Shown here piece by piece: positions 1-8,039 of a stretch of 64,000 nucleotides of DNA (positions are counted from its first letter, which is position 1; each line of letters opens with the position of its first letter). The notes below the pieces were generated by a model that was given only the letters and a program-made list of their open reading frames with translations, searched no databases and was not told where the DNA came from. Position numbers and translations under genes: made by a program. Origin of the DNA: Arthrobacter sp. NicSoilC5 (lineage in GTDB: Bacteria; Actinomycetota; Actinomycetes; Actinomycetales; Micrococcaceae); the NCBI RefSeq assembly GCF_019977395.1, contig NZ_AP024660.1, forward strand, positions 1,364,001 to 1,428,000. The letters are read 5' to 3'.

Positions 1-1
1 C

Positions 2-334
2 TTTTCCGTTGCCGGGGAAACGCTGGTGTTCCGCACGGCACCGGGCACCAAGCTGCGAGCCCTGCTCAGTGGCGCAGTTGCAGCCCTGGAAGTGGACGGG
101 CTCAATCCGTACGCCACGGAGGTCTGGAGCGTGGTGGCCAAAGGCAGGCCGGAACCCTTCGATGAGGAACGGATGGCTTTGCCGGACGCCGATGCCGACC
201 GGGAACCGTGGGAGCCGGGTATCAAGGACCATCTGGTGGCCATTACCCCCACGGACATCACCGGGCGGCGTTTTGCCGTGCGGTCGCGCACGCGGTGGTG
301 GCCGCCGGTCGACTTCTCCGCGGACTGGCTCTAG
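2..334 (+). CDS. PPOX-family split-barrel flavin protein, 5' truncated
   Basis: This is the C-terminal part of a pyridoxamine 5'-phosphate oxidase-like protein. The frame is open from base 2 with no start in the window, so the gene begins upstream. The visible part carries the family pattern LVFRTAPGTK followed by VALEVDG-type, WSVVAKG and DHLVAITPTDITGRRFAV segments. All of these align with two complete paralogs at 1633-2103 and 7427-7891. By family knowledge such small proteins bind FMN, F420 or heme and act as cytosolic oxidoreductases; the substrate is unknown. It converges on the alcohol dehydrogenase that ends at 390. No clear terminator hairpin is seen in the 55-nt gap. Confidence 0.8.
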   Translation, partial: FSVAGETLVFRTAPGTKLRALLSGAVAALEVDGLNPYATEVWSVVAKGRPEPFDEERMALPDADADREPWEPGIKDHLVAITPTDITGRRFAVRSRTRWWPPVDFSADWL

Positions 335-389
335 GTCCCGGCAGCCCCTCCGCAGTTCCCGCCAGGCCTGTGCAGTTCCAGCCAGGACG

Positions 390-1445
390 TCACGATGTGA
401 GGATCACCTTGAGCGCCTTGGTCTCGGCAGCCCGGGAGAACGTGTCGTAGGCGTCGAGGAACTGGTCGAAGCCGAAGTGGTGCGTGGCGAATTTCTCCGC
501 CTTGATCTTCCCCTGCGCCACGAGCCTGAGCAGCATGGGCGTGGTGTTGGTATTCACCAAACCCATGCTGATGTTGATGTTCTGGATCCATAGATTCTCC
601 AGATGCAGTTCCACTGGTTTTCCATGCACCCCGACGTTGGCCACAGATCCGCCGGGCCGCACTATCCCGGTGCACATGGAAAAGGTTGCAGGGACGCCCA
701 CGGCCTCGATGGCGACGTCGACGCCGCGCCCTCCGGTCAGGGCCATGACCTGGTCCTTCCAGTCAGCTCTGCCCGAGAGAACTGTGTCCGTGGCGCCGAA
801 CTCCGTGGCCTTGAGGAGGCGGTTGGCGTCCAGGTCGATGGCTACGACCGTGGCCGCCCCATAGAGCCCGGCCGTGGTGATCGCCGCCAGTCCCACGGGC
901 CCGGCACCGACCACCGCCACAGTGTCGCCTGGCTTCACCCGACCGTACTGGACGCCGATTTCAAACCCGGTGGGAAGAATATCGGACAGCATCACCGCCT
1001 GCTCGTCGCTGACGCCCCCGGGCAGCAGGTGCAGCGAGTTTTCGGCGTAGGGGACCCGGACATATTCCGCCTGGGTCCCGTCGATCAGGTGGCCGAAAAT
1101 CCAGCCGGTGCCTTCCTGGCCCTCGGCTCCCAGGCAGTGCGAATAAAGTCCCGTCCTGCAGTTCGCACAGTGGCCGCAGGATTTGATGCAGGAGATGATG
1201 ACGCGGTCGTTCAGCTTCAGTCCGGTGACGGACGGACCGGTTTCCACAACGGTTCCCACGCCCTCATGGCCCAGGATGCGCCCCTGTTCGACGGCGGGAA
1301 CGTCACCTTTGAGGATGTGCAAATCCGTGCCGCAGATGGTGGTGGTGTCGACTTTGACAATGGCGTCACCAGGTTGCTGGATTCTGGGGTCCGGGACGTC
1401 GGTCCAGGACTTCTCCCCGGGTCCGCCGTAGACGAGGGCTTTCAT
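390..1445 (-). CDS. zinc-dependent alcohol dehydrogenase (MDR family)
   Basis: 351-aa medium-chain dehydrogenase/reductase that oxidises an alcohol or reduces an aldehyde or ketone with NAD(P). Catalytic zinc ligands are visible as C38 (ICGTDLH), H60-E61 (GHEGVG) and D155. The structural zinc is held by C90, C93, C96 and C104. The Rossmann motif GAGPVG is at 180-185. The frame stays open well upstream, but ATG at 1445 is chosen because AAGGAGA lies just before it and the protein begins MKALVY as in relatives. It is divergent from the PPOX gene at 1633 and shares a 187-bp intergenic region containing a palindrome. The overall pattern resembles isopropanol/threonine dehydrogenase-like enzymes; the exact substrate cannot be read. 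Confidence 0.92.
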   Translation of the reverse strand: MKALVYGGPGEKSWTDVPDPRIQQPGDAIVKVDTTTICGTDLHILKGDVPAVEQGRILGHEGVGTVVETGPSVTGLKLNDRVIISCIKSCGHCANCRTGLYSHCLGAEGQEGTGWIFGHLIDGTQAEYVRVPYAENSLHLLPGGVSDEQAVMLSDILPTGFEIGVQYGRVKPGDTVAVVGAGPVGLAAITTAGLYGAATVVAIDLDANRLLKATEFGATDTVLSGRADWKDQVMALTGGRGVDVAIEAVGVPATFSMCTGIVRPGGSVANVGVHGKPVELHLENLWIQNINISMGLVNTNTTPMLLRLVAQGKIKAEKFATHHFGFDQFLDAYDTFSRAAETKALKVILTS

Positions 1446-1555
1446 GGGATTCTCCTTAGGCTGAAGGCCGGCCCTGTGGCATGCCGGGCGGCTTGCGCGG
1501 ACTGTGCAGCCCCAGCAGGCATCCCACAGCGTCCCACCGGGCCGGGCGGGTCCCA

Positions 1556-1570
1556 AGTGCCATAGGTCCT
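1556..1570. promoter_or_regulatory. candidate regulator palindrome (GnnCC-n3-GGnnC)
   Basis: The sequence AGTGCCATAGGTCCT has half-site symmetry AGnnCC-n3-GGnnCT and sits 62 bp before the PPOX start at 1633 and 110 bp before the divergent alcohol dehydrogenase. A related palindrome occurs upstream of the GH65 gene at 7404-7418. Its size and symmetry recall DosR/OsdR response-regulator boxes, but the match to the published mycobacterial box is only partial, so the regulator is inference. Confidence 0.35.
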
Positions 1571-1619
1571 CCCTTTTTCGCCGGGCCTTTATGCCCTTTC
1601 CGGATGCCGGAGAGTTGCC

Positions 1620-1625
1620 TACGCT
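1620..1625 (+). promoter_or_regulatory. -10 box TACGCT, probable leaderless start
   Basis: TACGCT fits the actinobacterial TAnnnT -10 pattern and ends 7 nt before the ATG at 1633. No ribosome binding site is present in between. Transcription would start at or next to the ATG, giving a leaderless mRNA. Confidence 0.45.
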
Positions 1626-1632
1626 GTGGCCT

Positions 1633-2103
1633 ATGACTGACAACACGAACGTACCTGTCCCGGAAATCCTCGATGCGGAAGAGTGCTGGACCCTCCTCGG
1701 CCAAACCGGGGTGGGGCGGCTGGCCGTCATCGCCGACGGCCATCCCGACGTCTTTCCCGTCAACTACAAGGTGGACCGCCAAACGCTGGTTTTCCGCACC
1801 GGTGCCGGCACCAAGCAGCAGGCCATCGAGTCGGACGCCACCGTGGCGCTGGAAGCAGATGCTGTCAGCGCACAGTTCGGCCTTGCGTGGAGCGTCGTAG
1901 TCAAGGGCAAGGCCGTTGAAACAGTGCCGACAGGGCCTGACCTTGATGACATCCGGCGGGCCCTGTTTCCTTGGCAGGGCGTGGGGCAGGAGCATTTCAT
2001 CCGCATCACGCCGGAGTCGGTAACGGGACGGCGCTTCACCATGAACGCCCCACTTTTGTGGCAGAGCCCCCTGGACGACGCGACCCGGGCCGGCTTCGAG
2101 TAA
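1633..2103 (+). CDS. PPOX-family split-barrel flavin protein
   Basis: 156-aa complete member of the pyridoxamine 5'-phosphate oxidase-like fold. Residues 14-60 (ILDAEECWTLL, VGRLAV, FPVNYKVD, LVFRTGAGTK) and the C-terminal LFPWQGVGQEHFIRI and SVTGRRFTM segments are shared with the paralog at 7427-7891. The longer open frame from 1504 is rejected: ATG 1633 aligns residue for residue with the start of that paralog (14 residues before the conserved Leu-Asp) and has a -10 box directly upstream. It probably binds FMN or F420; substrate unknown. It lies 48 bp before the second alcohol dehydrogenase on the same strand, so the two may be cotranscribed. Confidence 0.88.
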   Translation: MTDNTNVPVPEILDAEECWTLLGQTGVGRLAVIADGHPDVFPVNYKVDRQTLVFRTGAGTKQQAIESDATVALEADAVSAQFGLAWSVVVKGKAVETVPTGPDLDDIRRALFPWQGVGQEHFIRITPESVTGRRFTMNAPLLWQSPLDDATRAGFE

Positions 2104-2151
2104 GCGGGCCGCCGCGAGCCACGGGCCTGCAGGCTCCGGGCAGGAGAAACA

Positions 2152-3192
2152 ATGCGCGCATGGTGGGTTAATGAGCCCGGCGCCATATCCACCCATCCAC
2201 TGGTACAGGGGATCCGCGCCGCGCCCCGGCCAGCAGCCGGTGAAATCCTGGTGGAAGTGAGCGTCTGCGGCGTTTGCCGCACCGACCTCCACCTCGCCGA
2301 GGGAGACCTGCCTCCGCGGCACCCGCAGGTGGTGCCCGGGCACGAAGCAGTCGGCGTCGTCATTGAAACGGGGCCGGACTGCTCCCGCTTCAGGCCCGGT
2401 GACAGGGTCGGGGTAGCATGGCTGGGCGGTGTCTGCGGCCGCTGCGACTACTGCCGCCGCGGCGACGAGAATCTGTGCGTAGCACCGGTGTTCACCGGAT
2501 GGGACCGGGACGGCGGCTATGCCGAGCAGATGACCGTCTCAGAGGACTTTGCCTACCCGGTACCCGCGGTCTTCACCGACGAACAGGCCGCGCCGCTGCT
2601 CTGTTCCGGGATCATCGGATACCGGGCCCTGAAGCGCGCCGCCCTGCCCGTTGGCGGGCGCCTGGGCATCTACGGCTTCGGCAGCTCTGCGCACATCACG
2701 GCCCAGCTCGCGCTCAAGCAGGGCGCCTCCGTGTTCGTGATGACGCGTTCCGAAAATGCCCGGGCGCTCGCAATGGAGTTGGGTGCTGAGTATGCGGGAG
2801 ACGCTTACGACAGCCCGCCGGTACCGCTCGATGCTGCCATTCTCTTCGCCCCGGTGGGCGGTCTGGTCCCGGTCGCGCTGCGTGCCCTGGACCGTGGCGG
2901 GACCCTGGCCATCGCCGGGATCCACCTGAGCGGCATCCCTTCCCTGGATTACGGCAGGGAGCTCTTCTTCGAACGCCAGGTGCGCAGCGTGACAGCCAAT
3001 ACCCGGGCCGACGGGCGTGAGTTCCTGGCCCTCGCGGCGCGGCTTTCCCTGTCCATCACCACTACGGCCTACCCTTTCGATGCTGCGGACAGAGCTTTGG
3101 AAGACCTGGCAGCCGACAGGATTACGGGATCCGCCGTTTTGCGGATCCGGCCGGAGGACAGTCAGCCGAACAGGACAGCGGCCTCCTGGTAG
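2152..3192 (+). CDS. zinc-dependent alcohol dehydrogenase, AdhA-like
   Basis: 346-aa MDR-family alcohol dehydrogenase. Catalytic zinc residues are C42 (CGVCRTDLH), H64-E65 (GHEAVG) and C151 (LLCSGI). Structural zinc cysteines are C95, C98, C101 and C109. The nucleotide-binding loop is GFGSSA near 175-180. AGGAGA lies 5 nt before the ATG. It is more like the AdhA/NADP cinnamyl-alcohol branch than the first alcohol dehydrogenase at 390-1445, so the island has two distinct enzymes. The last 31 bp overlap the 3' end of the convergent phosphofructokinase gene, leaving no room for a separate terminator. Role in aldehyde or fermentative redox balance is inferred from context. Confidence 0.92.
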   Translation: MRAWWVNEPGAISTHPLVQGIRAAPRPAAGEILVEVSVCGVCRTDLHLAEGDLPPRHPQVVPGHEAVGVVIETGPDCSRFRPGDRVGVAWLGGVCGRCDYCRRGDENLCVAPVFTGWDRDGGYAEQMTVSEDFAYPVPAVFTDEQAAPLLCSGIIGYRALKRAALPVGGRLGIYGFGSSAHITAQLALKQGASVFVMTRSENARALAMELGAEYAGDAYDSPPVPLDAAILFAPVGGLVPVALRALDRGGTLAIAGIHLSGIPSLDYGRELFFERQVRSVTANTRADGREFLALAARLSLSITTTAYPFDAADRALEDLAADRITGSAVLRIRPEDSQPNRTAASW

Positions 3193-4187
3193 CGCGCCTC
3201 CGGCACCACCTTCAGTGCCCCCAGCGCTTCCTCGAGGCCAACGTTGACGATGTCGGTGCCCCGAAGCGACACCATGGTGCCCCACCTTCCTGCCGCAGCG
3301 GACTCGACGGCGGCCAGCCCCAGCCGGGTGGCAAGGACACGGTCGAAGGCCGTGGGTTCGCCACCGCGCTGGATGTGGCCCAGGACCGTGGCCCGGGTTT
3401 CGATGCCTGTCCTCATCTGCAGTTCCCCCTCCAGCAGCAGTCCGATGCCTCCCAGGCGCGGCCGTCCGAAGGTATCCAGGCCACGGGGAGAGTAGGGGGC
3501 CGGGTGGCCCTCGGGCGCGAAGGCCTCGGCCACGACGACAAGGGGCGCCCTGCCACGGTCACGGGCGGAAAGTACCCACGAGCAAATTTGGTCCAGGGAC
3601 ACGGGGTGCTCAGGCACCAGGATGGCGTGCGCACCGGAGGCCATTCCCGAATGCAGTGCTATCCAGCCCGCATTGCGGCCCATGACTTCGGCAACCATGC
3701 ACCGGTGATGGGATTCGCCTGTAGTCCGCAAGCGGTCGATGGCCTCGGTGGCAGTCTGGACCGCCGTATCAAAGCCGAACGTGTAGTCCGTGGCGCCGAG
3801 GTCATTGTCGATGGTCTTGGGCACCCCCACCACATTGATGCCCTGTCCGCACAGCTCGCGGGCTGCCGCCAAGGTGCCCTCTCCCCCGATGGCAATCAGT
3901 CCGTCGAGGCCGTTGCGCTGGACGCAGGCGCGGACGCCGTCGATCCCCTTCTCCACCAGCGGATTGGTCCTGGACGTGCCCAGGATGGTTCCGCCCAGGC
4001 GCGAAATACCCCGGACGCTCGTCCGGGGTAACGGAACAACGTCCTGTTCCAGGACACCACGCCACCCATCCCGGAATCCCAGGAATTCGTACCCATGCGC
4101 AACATCACCGCCCAGCACGGCTCCCCGGATAACCGCGTTGACTCCCGGGCAGTCACCCCCGCTGGTGAGGATCCCCAGCCTCTTCAT
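3162..4187 (-). CDS. pfkA: 6-phosphofructokinase, ATP-type
   Basis: 341-aa PfkA-family enzyme phosphorylating fructose 6-phosphate to fructose 1,6-bisphosphate in the cytosol. The phosphoryl-donor loop [13 protein letters not shown] is at 10-22, the GGEGT motif at 101-105 and the catalytic PKTIDND at 123-129. Gly104 with Lys124 is the combination known from actinobacterial ATP-dependent PFKs that are close in sequence to pyrophosphate enzymes, so ATP is the likely donor. The ATG overlaps the TGA of the upstream GH65/mutase gene in the tetranucleotide ATGA, indicating translational coupling. Glucose 6-phosphate made by that fusion would feed this enzyme after isomerisation. Confidence 0.93.
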   Translation of the reverse strand: MKRLGILTSGGDCPGVNAVIRGAVLGGDVAHGYEFLGFRDGWRGVLEQDVVPLPRTSVRGISRLGGTILGTSRTNPLVEKGIDGVRACVQRNGLDGLIAIGGEGTLAAARELCGQGINVVGVPKTIDNDLGATDYTFGFDTAVQTATEAIDRLRTTGESHHRCMVAEVMGRNAGWIALHSGMASGAHAILVPEHPVSLDQICSWVLSARDRGRAPLVVVAEAFAPEGHPAPYSPRGLDTFGRPRLGGIGLLLEGELQMRTGIETRATVLGHIQRGGEPTAFDRVLATRLGLAAVESAAAGRWGTMVSLRGTDIVNVGLEEALGALKVVPEARYQEAAVLFG

Positions 4188-7100
4188 GACGCCGCCACCC
4201 CCGGATCCTTTACAGGTATGGGGAACTGCCGGGTCTGGCCGGGTGGAAGGACCACATCATTGCCGGACACGTGCACAGTGATGGGGCCGGCGTCACCGGG
4301 TGCGGAAGCGATGCTCATGTGCCCGTCCTTAAGGTTGACCCGGAGGCGGTGGCCCCGGTACAGGACCTCAAAGGCTACCGCACGGAGCCCCGTCGGCAGG
4401 TTGGGAGCGAACAGGATGGTGTCGCCGCTGAACCGCAGCCCCGCAAAGCTGCGCTGGACCACGTCGATGGTTCCGGCCATCGCACCTAAATGGATACCCG
4501 TGCGGGTGGTGCCGTGTTGGGTGTCGTCGAGGTCGGCGTCGAGCGCTTCCCGGAAGCTGTCCCATGCCCGGTCCGCATCCAGGCCTGCCAGGACAGAGGC
4601 GTGTGCCACCCGGCTCAGCGTGGACCCGTGGGCCGTCCGGGCCAGGTAGTACTCGATGGTCCGGTTGAGTTGCTCCTGCGTAAAGCCGTAGTGCAGCCGC
4701 TGGAGGATGGCGATCAACCCTTCATGGCCCAGGAGGTACGGGAGCATCAGGACATCCGCCTGCTTTGCCAGTTTGTAGCCGTTGGTTGCGTCGTCTTCAG
4801 CTTCGAGGATCAGGTCCAGCCGTTCAATGTCGCCGTACCGGTCCCGGTAGTGTTCCCAGTCGAGTTCCTGCAAGTTCCCGTAGCCTTCGAACTGGCTGAT
4901 CACGCCGTCACTGTGAAAGGGCACGTACATGGCGGTTCCCATGTGCGCCCACCCGGCTGTTTCCTCCTCGCTGACTCCAAGGCGTTCCATGAGTCCGGCA
5001 CGCTCGCTGCCGTGCAGGAAGGACATGATGCCTGCTGCCTGCGAGCAGACCCAGGCCGCCATGACATTGGTGTACGCATTGTCATCCAGCCCGGGTTTGT
5101 CGCGGCCGGGATAGCCCGTGTGGTACTCGTCCGGACCCACCACGTCCCGCAGGTGGTACCTGCCGCCGTGGTCGTCGTAGGCCGCCAGGGAGTGGAAGAA
5201 CCGGGCAACCTCGATGACCAGCTCAGCCCCCTTCTGGAGGAGCCAGATCTTGTTTCCCGTGGCCTGGAAGTACTGCCAGGCATTGAAGGCCACGGCCAGG
5301 CCGGAGTGGACCTGCAGGTGCGAGTGGTCCCGCACCCACCTGCCGGACCTGTCGTTGTACAGCCATTTTGGGGTTTCTTCGGTCCCGTCACTTCCGCTTT
5401 GCCACGGGAACTTCGCGCCTGCGAGTCCCTCCGTGGCAGCCGCGTGCCGGGCCGCCGGAAGCCGGCGCCACCGGTAATCGAGCACTGAGCGGGCAATATC
5501 GGGAGTCCTTGAGGTGAGTACCGGGAGGACGAACAGCTCATCCCAGAAGACATGGCCTCGGTAGCCCTCGCCGTGCAGGCCGCGGGCGGTAACGCCGGCG
5601 TCCAGTTCAGCCGTGTGGTGTGTCAATGTCTGCAGGAGATGGAAGATGTGCAGGTTGAGGACCAGCCGCACCTGGACCGGCGCGTCAATCTCCACCAGGA
5701 ACGGACGGAGCTCGCGCCGCCATGCCTCCTCGTGCGCCGCCAGCAATGCATCGAAGTTTCCGCCGGTACGCTCAAGGACCGCACGGGCCCCCGTTTCCGG
5801 CGAGGCGATGGCCCGGTCGCGGGACGTCACCACCGCCACCGTCTTGGTGATCTGGACCGGGATACCGGCCTCGAGGGAGAGCCGCAGGGTCCGGAAGTGG
5901 AAAGCCCCTTTCCTGCCCACCTCGGTTCCGGCCGCCCCAGGAGAAACATGGGTCCGGTAGGCTGCGGCGATGCGGATCAGGCTTTGGGTGGTTTCAACTT
6001 CGACGACGGAGGCGGCGTCCGGGGGCAGGTCCTGGTCCGGGCACGGCGGGGCTGTCCTGTCTGCCAGGTGGACATCGGATCCTTGGGCGCGTTCGGGCAG
6101 GTTGGCATTGCGGACACCGGCATTGATTCCGCTGCGGACCTCAACTGCTCCGCTCCAGCCCAGTGCCGTAATAACCGTTTGAAGGGCCAGCAGGTGGGGT
6201 TCGGCCATGGACGCAAAGCGGGTCTGTACCACTTCCAGGCGCCGCCGGTCCGGCCCCTCCAGTAACAGCCTTCGCTCCAGCACCGCCCTCTTGAGGTCCA
6301 GGACCCTCCGTTCGCGCACCACGGCCATGCCGCCTTCCGACCACCATTGCCGGCCGGGCAGGCGAAGATCAAGGGGAAGGCAGTCGGGTGCGTTGACCAT
6401 GTGTTCTTCCAGCAGCATCTCGTCGGCGGACTTTGCCCTGACACGGTTGTAGACGCCGGCGAGGTACATTCCTGCGTAGCTGAACGGACCACCCTCCGGC
6501 GCCGCCCCACGGACGCCCATGTAACCGTTGCCAAGGGTGGTCAGGGCTTCCCGGTGTCCCTCGTGGGCGGCGTCGAAACCTTCGAACACGAGGTGCCAGG
6601 CATTGCCGATGACCTGGCCCAGGTCCAGCTCTCCCACGTCGTTGAGGACTGTTCCGGCGCCCGCGGCTTCGAGCTGCCTGCGGTTGCCGGTGCGGTCGAT
6701 CCCCACCACGAGGCCAAAACCGCCCCGCCGCCCTGCCTCAACGCCTGCAGCGGAGTCCTCAATCACCACGGCATGCGATGGAGCGACTCCCAGCCTGGCT
6801 GCCGCCTCAAGGAAAGCGTCAGGTGCCGGCTTTCCCTGCAGCCCAAGACGTGCCGCCGCCGCTCCGTCCAACACCACGGTGAAGAAGCCCTGTATGCCCG
6901 CTGCCGCCAGAACCGACGCGGCGTTCCGGCTTGACGTGACGACGGCCGTTGGCACCTCCGCGCGTGCGAGCCGTTGCAGCAGTTGCAGCGTTCCGGGGTA
7001 GCTTTGGACGCCATCCCGCTGGAGGTGTTCCAGGAACAGGGCGTTCTTCCACCGGCCCAGGCCGAATCCGGTCCAGGTTCCGGCCTCATCTGTCTCCTGG

Positions 7101-7369
7101 CCTATTTCAAGATGCACTCCCCTGCTTGCCAGGAACCGCACCACGCCTTCCTCGCGGGGCATGCCATCGATGAAGGTGAGGTAGTCCGACCTGCTGAGCG
7201 GGGCACGGTTGGTACCGGATGGAATCCTCGGGTCCTGCAGGATCCGGTCGAAGGCGTCCTTCCATGCGGCATGGTGGACCAGGGCCGTGTTGGTGACCAC
7301 CCCGTCCAAGTCGAAAATGACGGCGTCGAACGGAGGCTTGGCAGCGGCGGCGGTGGGGGACGCGATCAT
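4184..7369 (-). CDS. HAD beta-phosphoglucomutase / GH65 phosphorylase fusion
   Basis: 1061-aa two-domain protein. Residues about 12-240 are a HAD beta-phosphoglucomutase: nucleophile and acid/base D20 and D22 in FDLDGVV, VVTSSRN, GKPAPDAF and VIEDSAAGVEAG. Residues about 255-1050 are a glycoside hydrolase family 65 phosphorylase with GNGYMGVRG, FWDELFVLP, the general-acid Glu748 in GPDEYHTG, DDNAYTN, and the phosphate-site HGSTLSRVAHAS near 910. GH65 enzymes split trehalose, maltose or kojibiose with phosphate to glucose and beta-glucose 1-phosphate, which the N-terminal domain would turn into glucose 6-phosphate. A similar HAD-GH65 combination occurs in Mycobacterium tuberculosis Rv2006, a DosR-regulon gene. 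Disaccharide specificity is not readable. First gene of an operon with pfkA. Confidence 0.92.
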   Translation of the reverse strand: MIASPTAAAAKPPFDAVIFDLDGVVTNTALVHHAAWKDAFDRILQDPRIPSGTNRAPLSRSDYLTFIDGMPREEGVVRFLASRGVHLEIGQETDEAGTWTGFGLGRWKNALFLEHLQRDGVQSYPGTLQLLQRLARAEVPTAVVTSSRNAASVLAAAGIQGFFTVVLDGAAAARLGLQGKPAPDAFLEAAARLGVAPSHAVVIEDSAAGVEAGRRGGFGLVVGIDRTGNRRQLEAAGAGTVLNDVGELDLGQVIGNAWHLVFEGFDAAHEGHREALTTLGNGYMGVRGAAPEGGPFSYAGMYLAGVYNRVRAKSADEMLLEEHMVNAPDCLPLDLRLPGRQWWSEGGMAVVRERRVLDLKRAVLERRLLLEGPDRRRLEVVQTRFASMAEPHLLALQTVITALGWSGAVEVRSGINAGVRNANLPERAQGSDVHLADRTAPPCPDQDLPPDAASVVEVETTQSLIRIAAAYRTHVSPGAAGTEVGRKGAFHFRTLRLSLEAGIPVQITKTVAVVTSRDRAIASPETGARAVLERTGGNFDALLAAHEEAWRRELRPFLVEIDAPVQVRLVLNLHIFHLLQTLTHHTAELDAGVTARGLHGEGYRGHVFWDELFVLPVLTSRTPDIARSVLDYRWRRLPAARHAAATEGLAGAKFPWQSGSDGTEETPKWLYNDRSGRWVRDHSHLQVHSGLAVAFNAWQYFQATGNKIWLLQKGAELVIEVARFFHSLAAYDDHGGRYHLRDVVGPDEYHTGYPGRDKPGLDDNAYTNVMAAWVCSQAAGIMSFLHGSERAGLMERLGVSEEETAGWAHMGTAMYVPFHSDGVISQFEGYGNLQELDWEHYRDRYGDIERLDLILEAEDDATNGYKLAKQADVLMLPYLLGHEGLIAILQRLHYGFTQEQLNRTIEYYLARTAHGSTLSRVAHASVLAGLDADRAWDSFREALDADLDDTQHGTTRTGIHLGAMAGTIDVVQRSFAGLRFSGDTILFAPNLPTGLRAVAFEVLYRGHRLRVNLKDGHMSIASAPGDAGPITVHVSGNDVVLPPGQTRQFPIPVKDPGVAAS

Positions 7370-7403
7370 AGGTCAGTGCTACCAGCAAGGAGTCGTTCAG
7401 CAA

Positions 7404-7418
7404 AGGGCCGATGGGCCC
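7404..7418. promoter_or_regulatory. candidate regulator palindrome (GGnCC-n3-GGnCC)
   Basis: AGGGCCGATGGGCCC lies 35-49 bp before the ATG of the GH65 fusion gene, with the half-site pattern GGnCC-n3-GGnCC. On the gene strand it reads GGGCCCATCGGCCCT and matches the palindrome at 1556-1570 at 10 of 15 positions. It would place a response regulator in the promoter region. Identity of the regulator is inference; GC-rich palindromes can also arise by chance here. Confidence 0.3.
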
Positions 7419-7426
7419 GCCGCCGG

Positions 7427-7891
7427 CTACGCAGAGTCCCTGCCCGCACGTTGCCCCACGTGGTTCCACCAGGTCAGCGGGGACGTGATGGTGAAGCGCC
7501 TGCCGCTGACGGAAGTGGGGACGATTCGGACAAAGTGGTCCTTTTCTCCGGCCTGCCAGGGAAACAACGTGAGGCCCGCCCCGGACAGGAGCTCCTCTGA
7601 CGGCTCCAGGATGACGGCCTTGCCTTTGACCAGCACGCTCCACGCCTGGACGTCGTCATGGCCGTCTGCTTCAAGCGCGACGGCGAGTGGTCCCCCGGCG
7701 GCCCGCAGCTTGGTTCCTTCCCCGGTGCGGAAGATCACCGACTGTTGATCCACCTTGTAGTTGACGGGGAAGACTTCCGGATATCCGTCCACCAGCACGG
7801 CCAGATGGCCGACGGACACTCCATGCAGGAGGTCCCAGCATGTTCCGGCGTCCAGTACTTCAGTGGGCGGTTGCGGCGGGTCGTTGTGCAT
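7427..7891 (-). CDS. PPOX-family split-barrel flavin protein
   Basis: 154-aa paralog of the PPOX proteins at 2-334 and 1633-2103, with FPVNYKVD, VIFRTGEGTK, ALEADG, LFPWQAGEKDHFVRI and SVSGRRFTI in order. ATG 7891 is chosen over an in-frame GTG at 7921 because the N-terminus then aligns exactly with the paralog at 1633 and neither start has a convincing ribosome binding site. It precedes the GH65-pfkA operon on the same strand by 57 bp and may be cotranscribed. Cofactor (FMN, F420 or heme) and substrate cannot be decided from sequence. Confidence 0.87.
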   Translation of the reverse strand: MHNDPPQPPTEVLDAGTCWDLLHGVSVGHLAVLVDGYPEVFPVNYKVDQQSVIFRTGEGTKLRAAGGPLAVALEADGHDDVQAWSVLVKGKAVILEPSEELLSGAGLTLFPWQAGEKDHFVRIVPTSVSGRRFTITSPLTWWNHVGQRAGRDSA

Positions 7892-7964
7892 GGACTGGAC
7901 GGTACCGGCCTGCCGGGCCACCCCGCTAGAGCATTTTGGCCCGGACGTGGATCATGGGCAAAGA

Positions 7965-7996
7965 AAAACACCCCGGTCCGAAGACCGGGGTGTTTT
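7965..7996. terminator. bidirectional intrinsic terminator
   Basis: Perfect 14-bp stem (arms 7965-7978 and 7983-7996) with a 4-nt loop CGAA and A/T tracts on both flanks, giving a U-tract on either strand. It lies downstream of ssrA and upstream of the PPOX gene on the minus strand and should end the tmRNA transcript. Confidence 0.85.
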
Positions 7997-8004
7997 ACGA
8001 AGCA

Positions 8005-8031
8005 GGCCGGACATCCTGTGGATGTCCGGCC
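8005..8031. terminator. hairpin just downstream of tmRNA
   Basis: Perfect 12-bp stem (8005-8016 with 8020-8031) and a 3-nt loop, beginning 8 nt after the mature tmRNA 3' end and followed by the U-tract terminator at 7965-7996. It has no U-tract of its own, so it may protect or help process the tmRNA 3' end rather than terminate. Confidence 0.5.
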
Positions 8032-8039
8032 CGCCGGGG

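Noticed and set aside
1456..2343. 295-codon minus-strand frame over the PPOX gene at 1633
   Set aside because: The PPOX protein on the plus strand is a member of a paralogous trio; the antisense frame is not conserved in the other copies.
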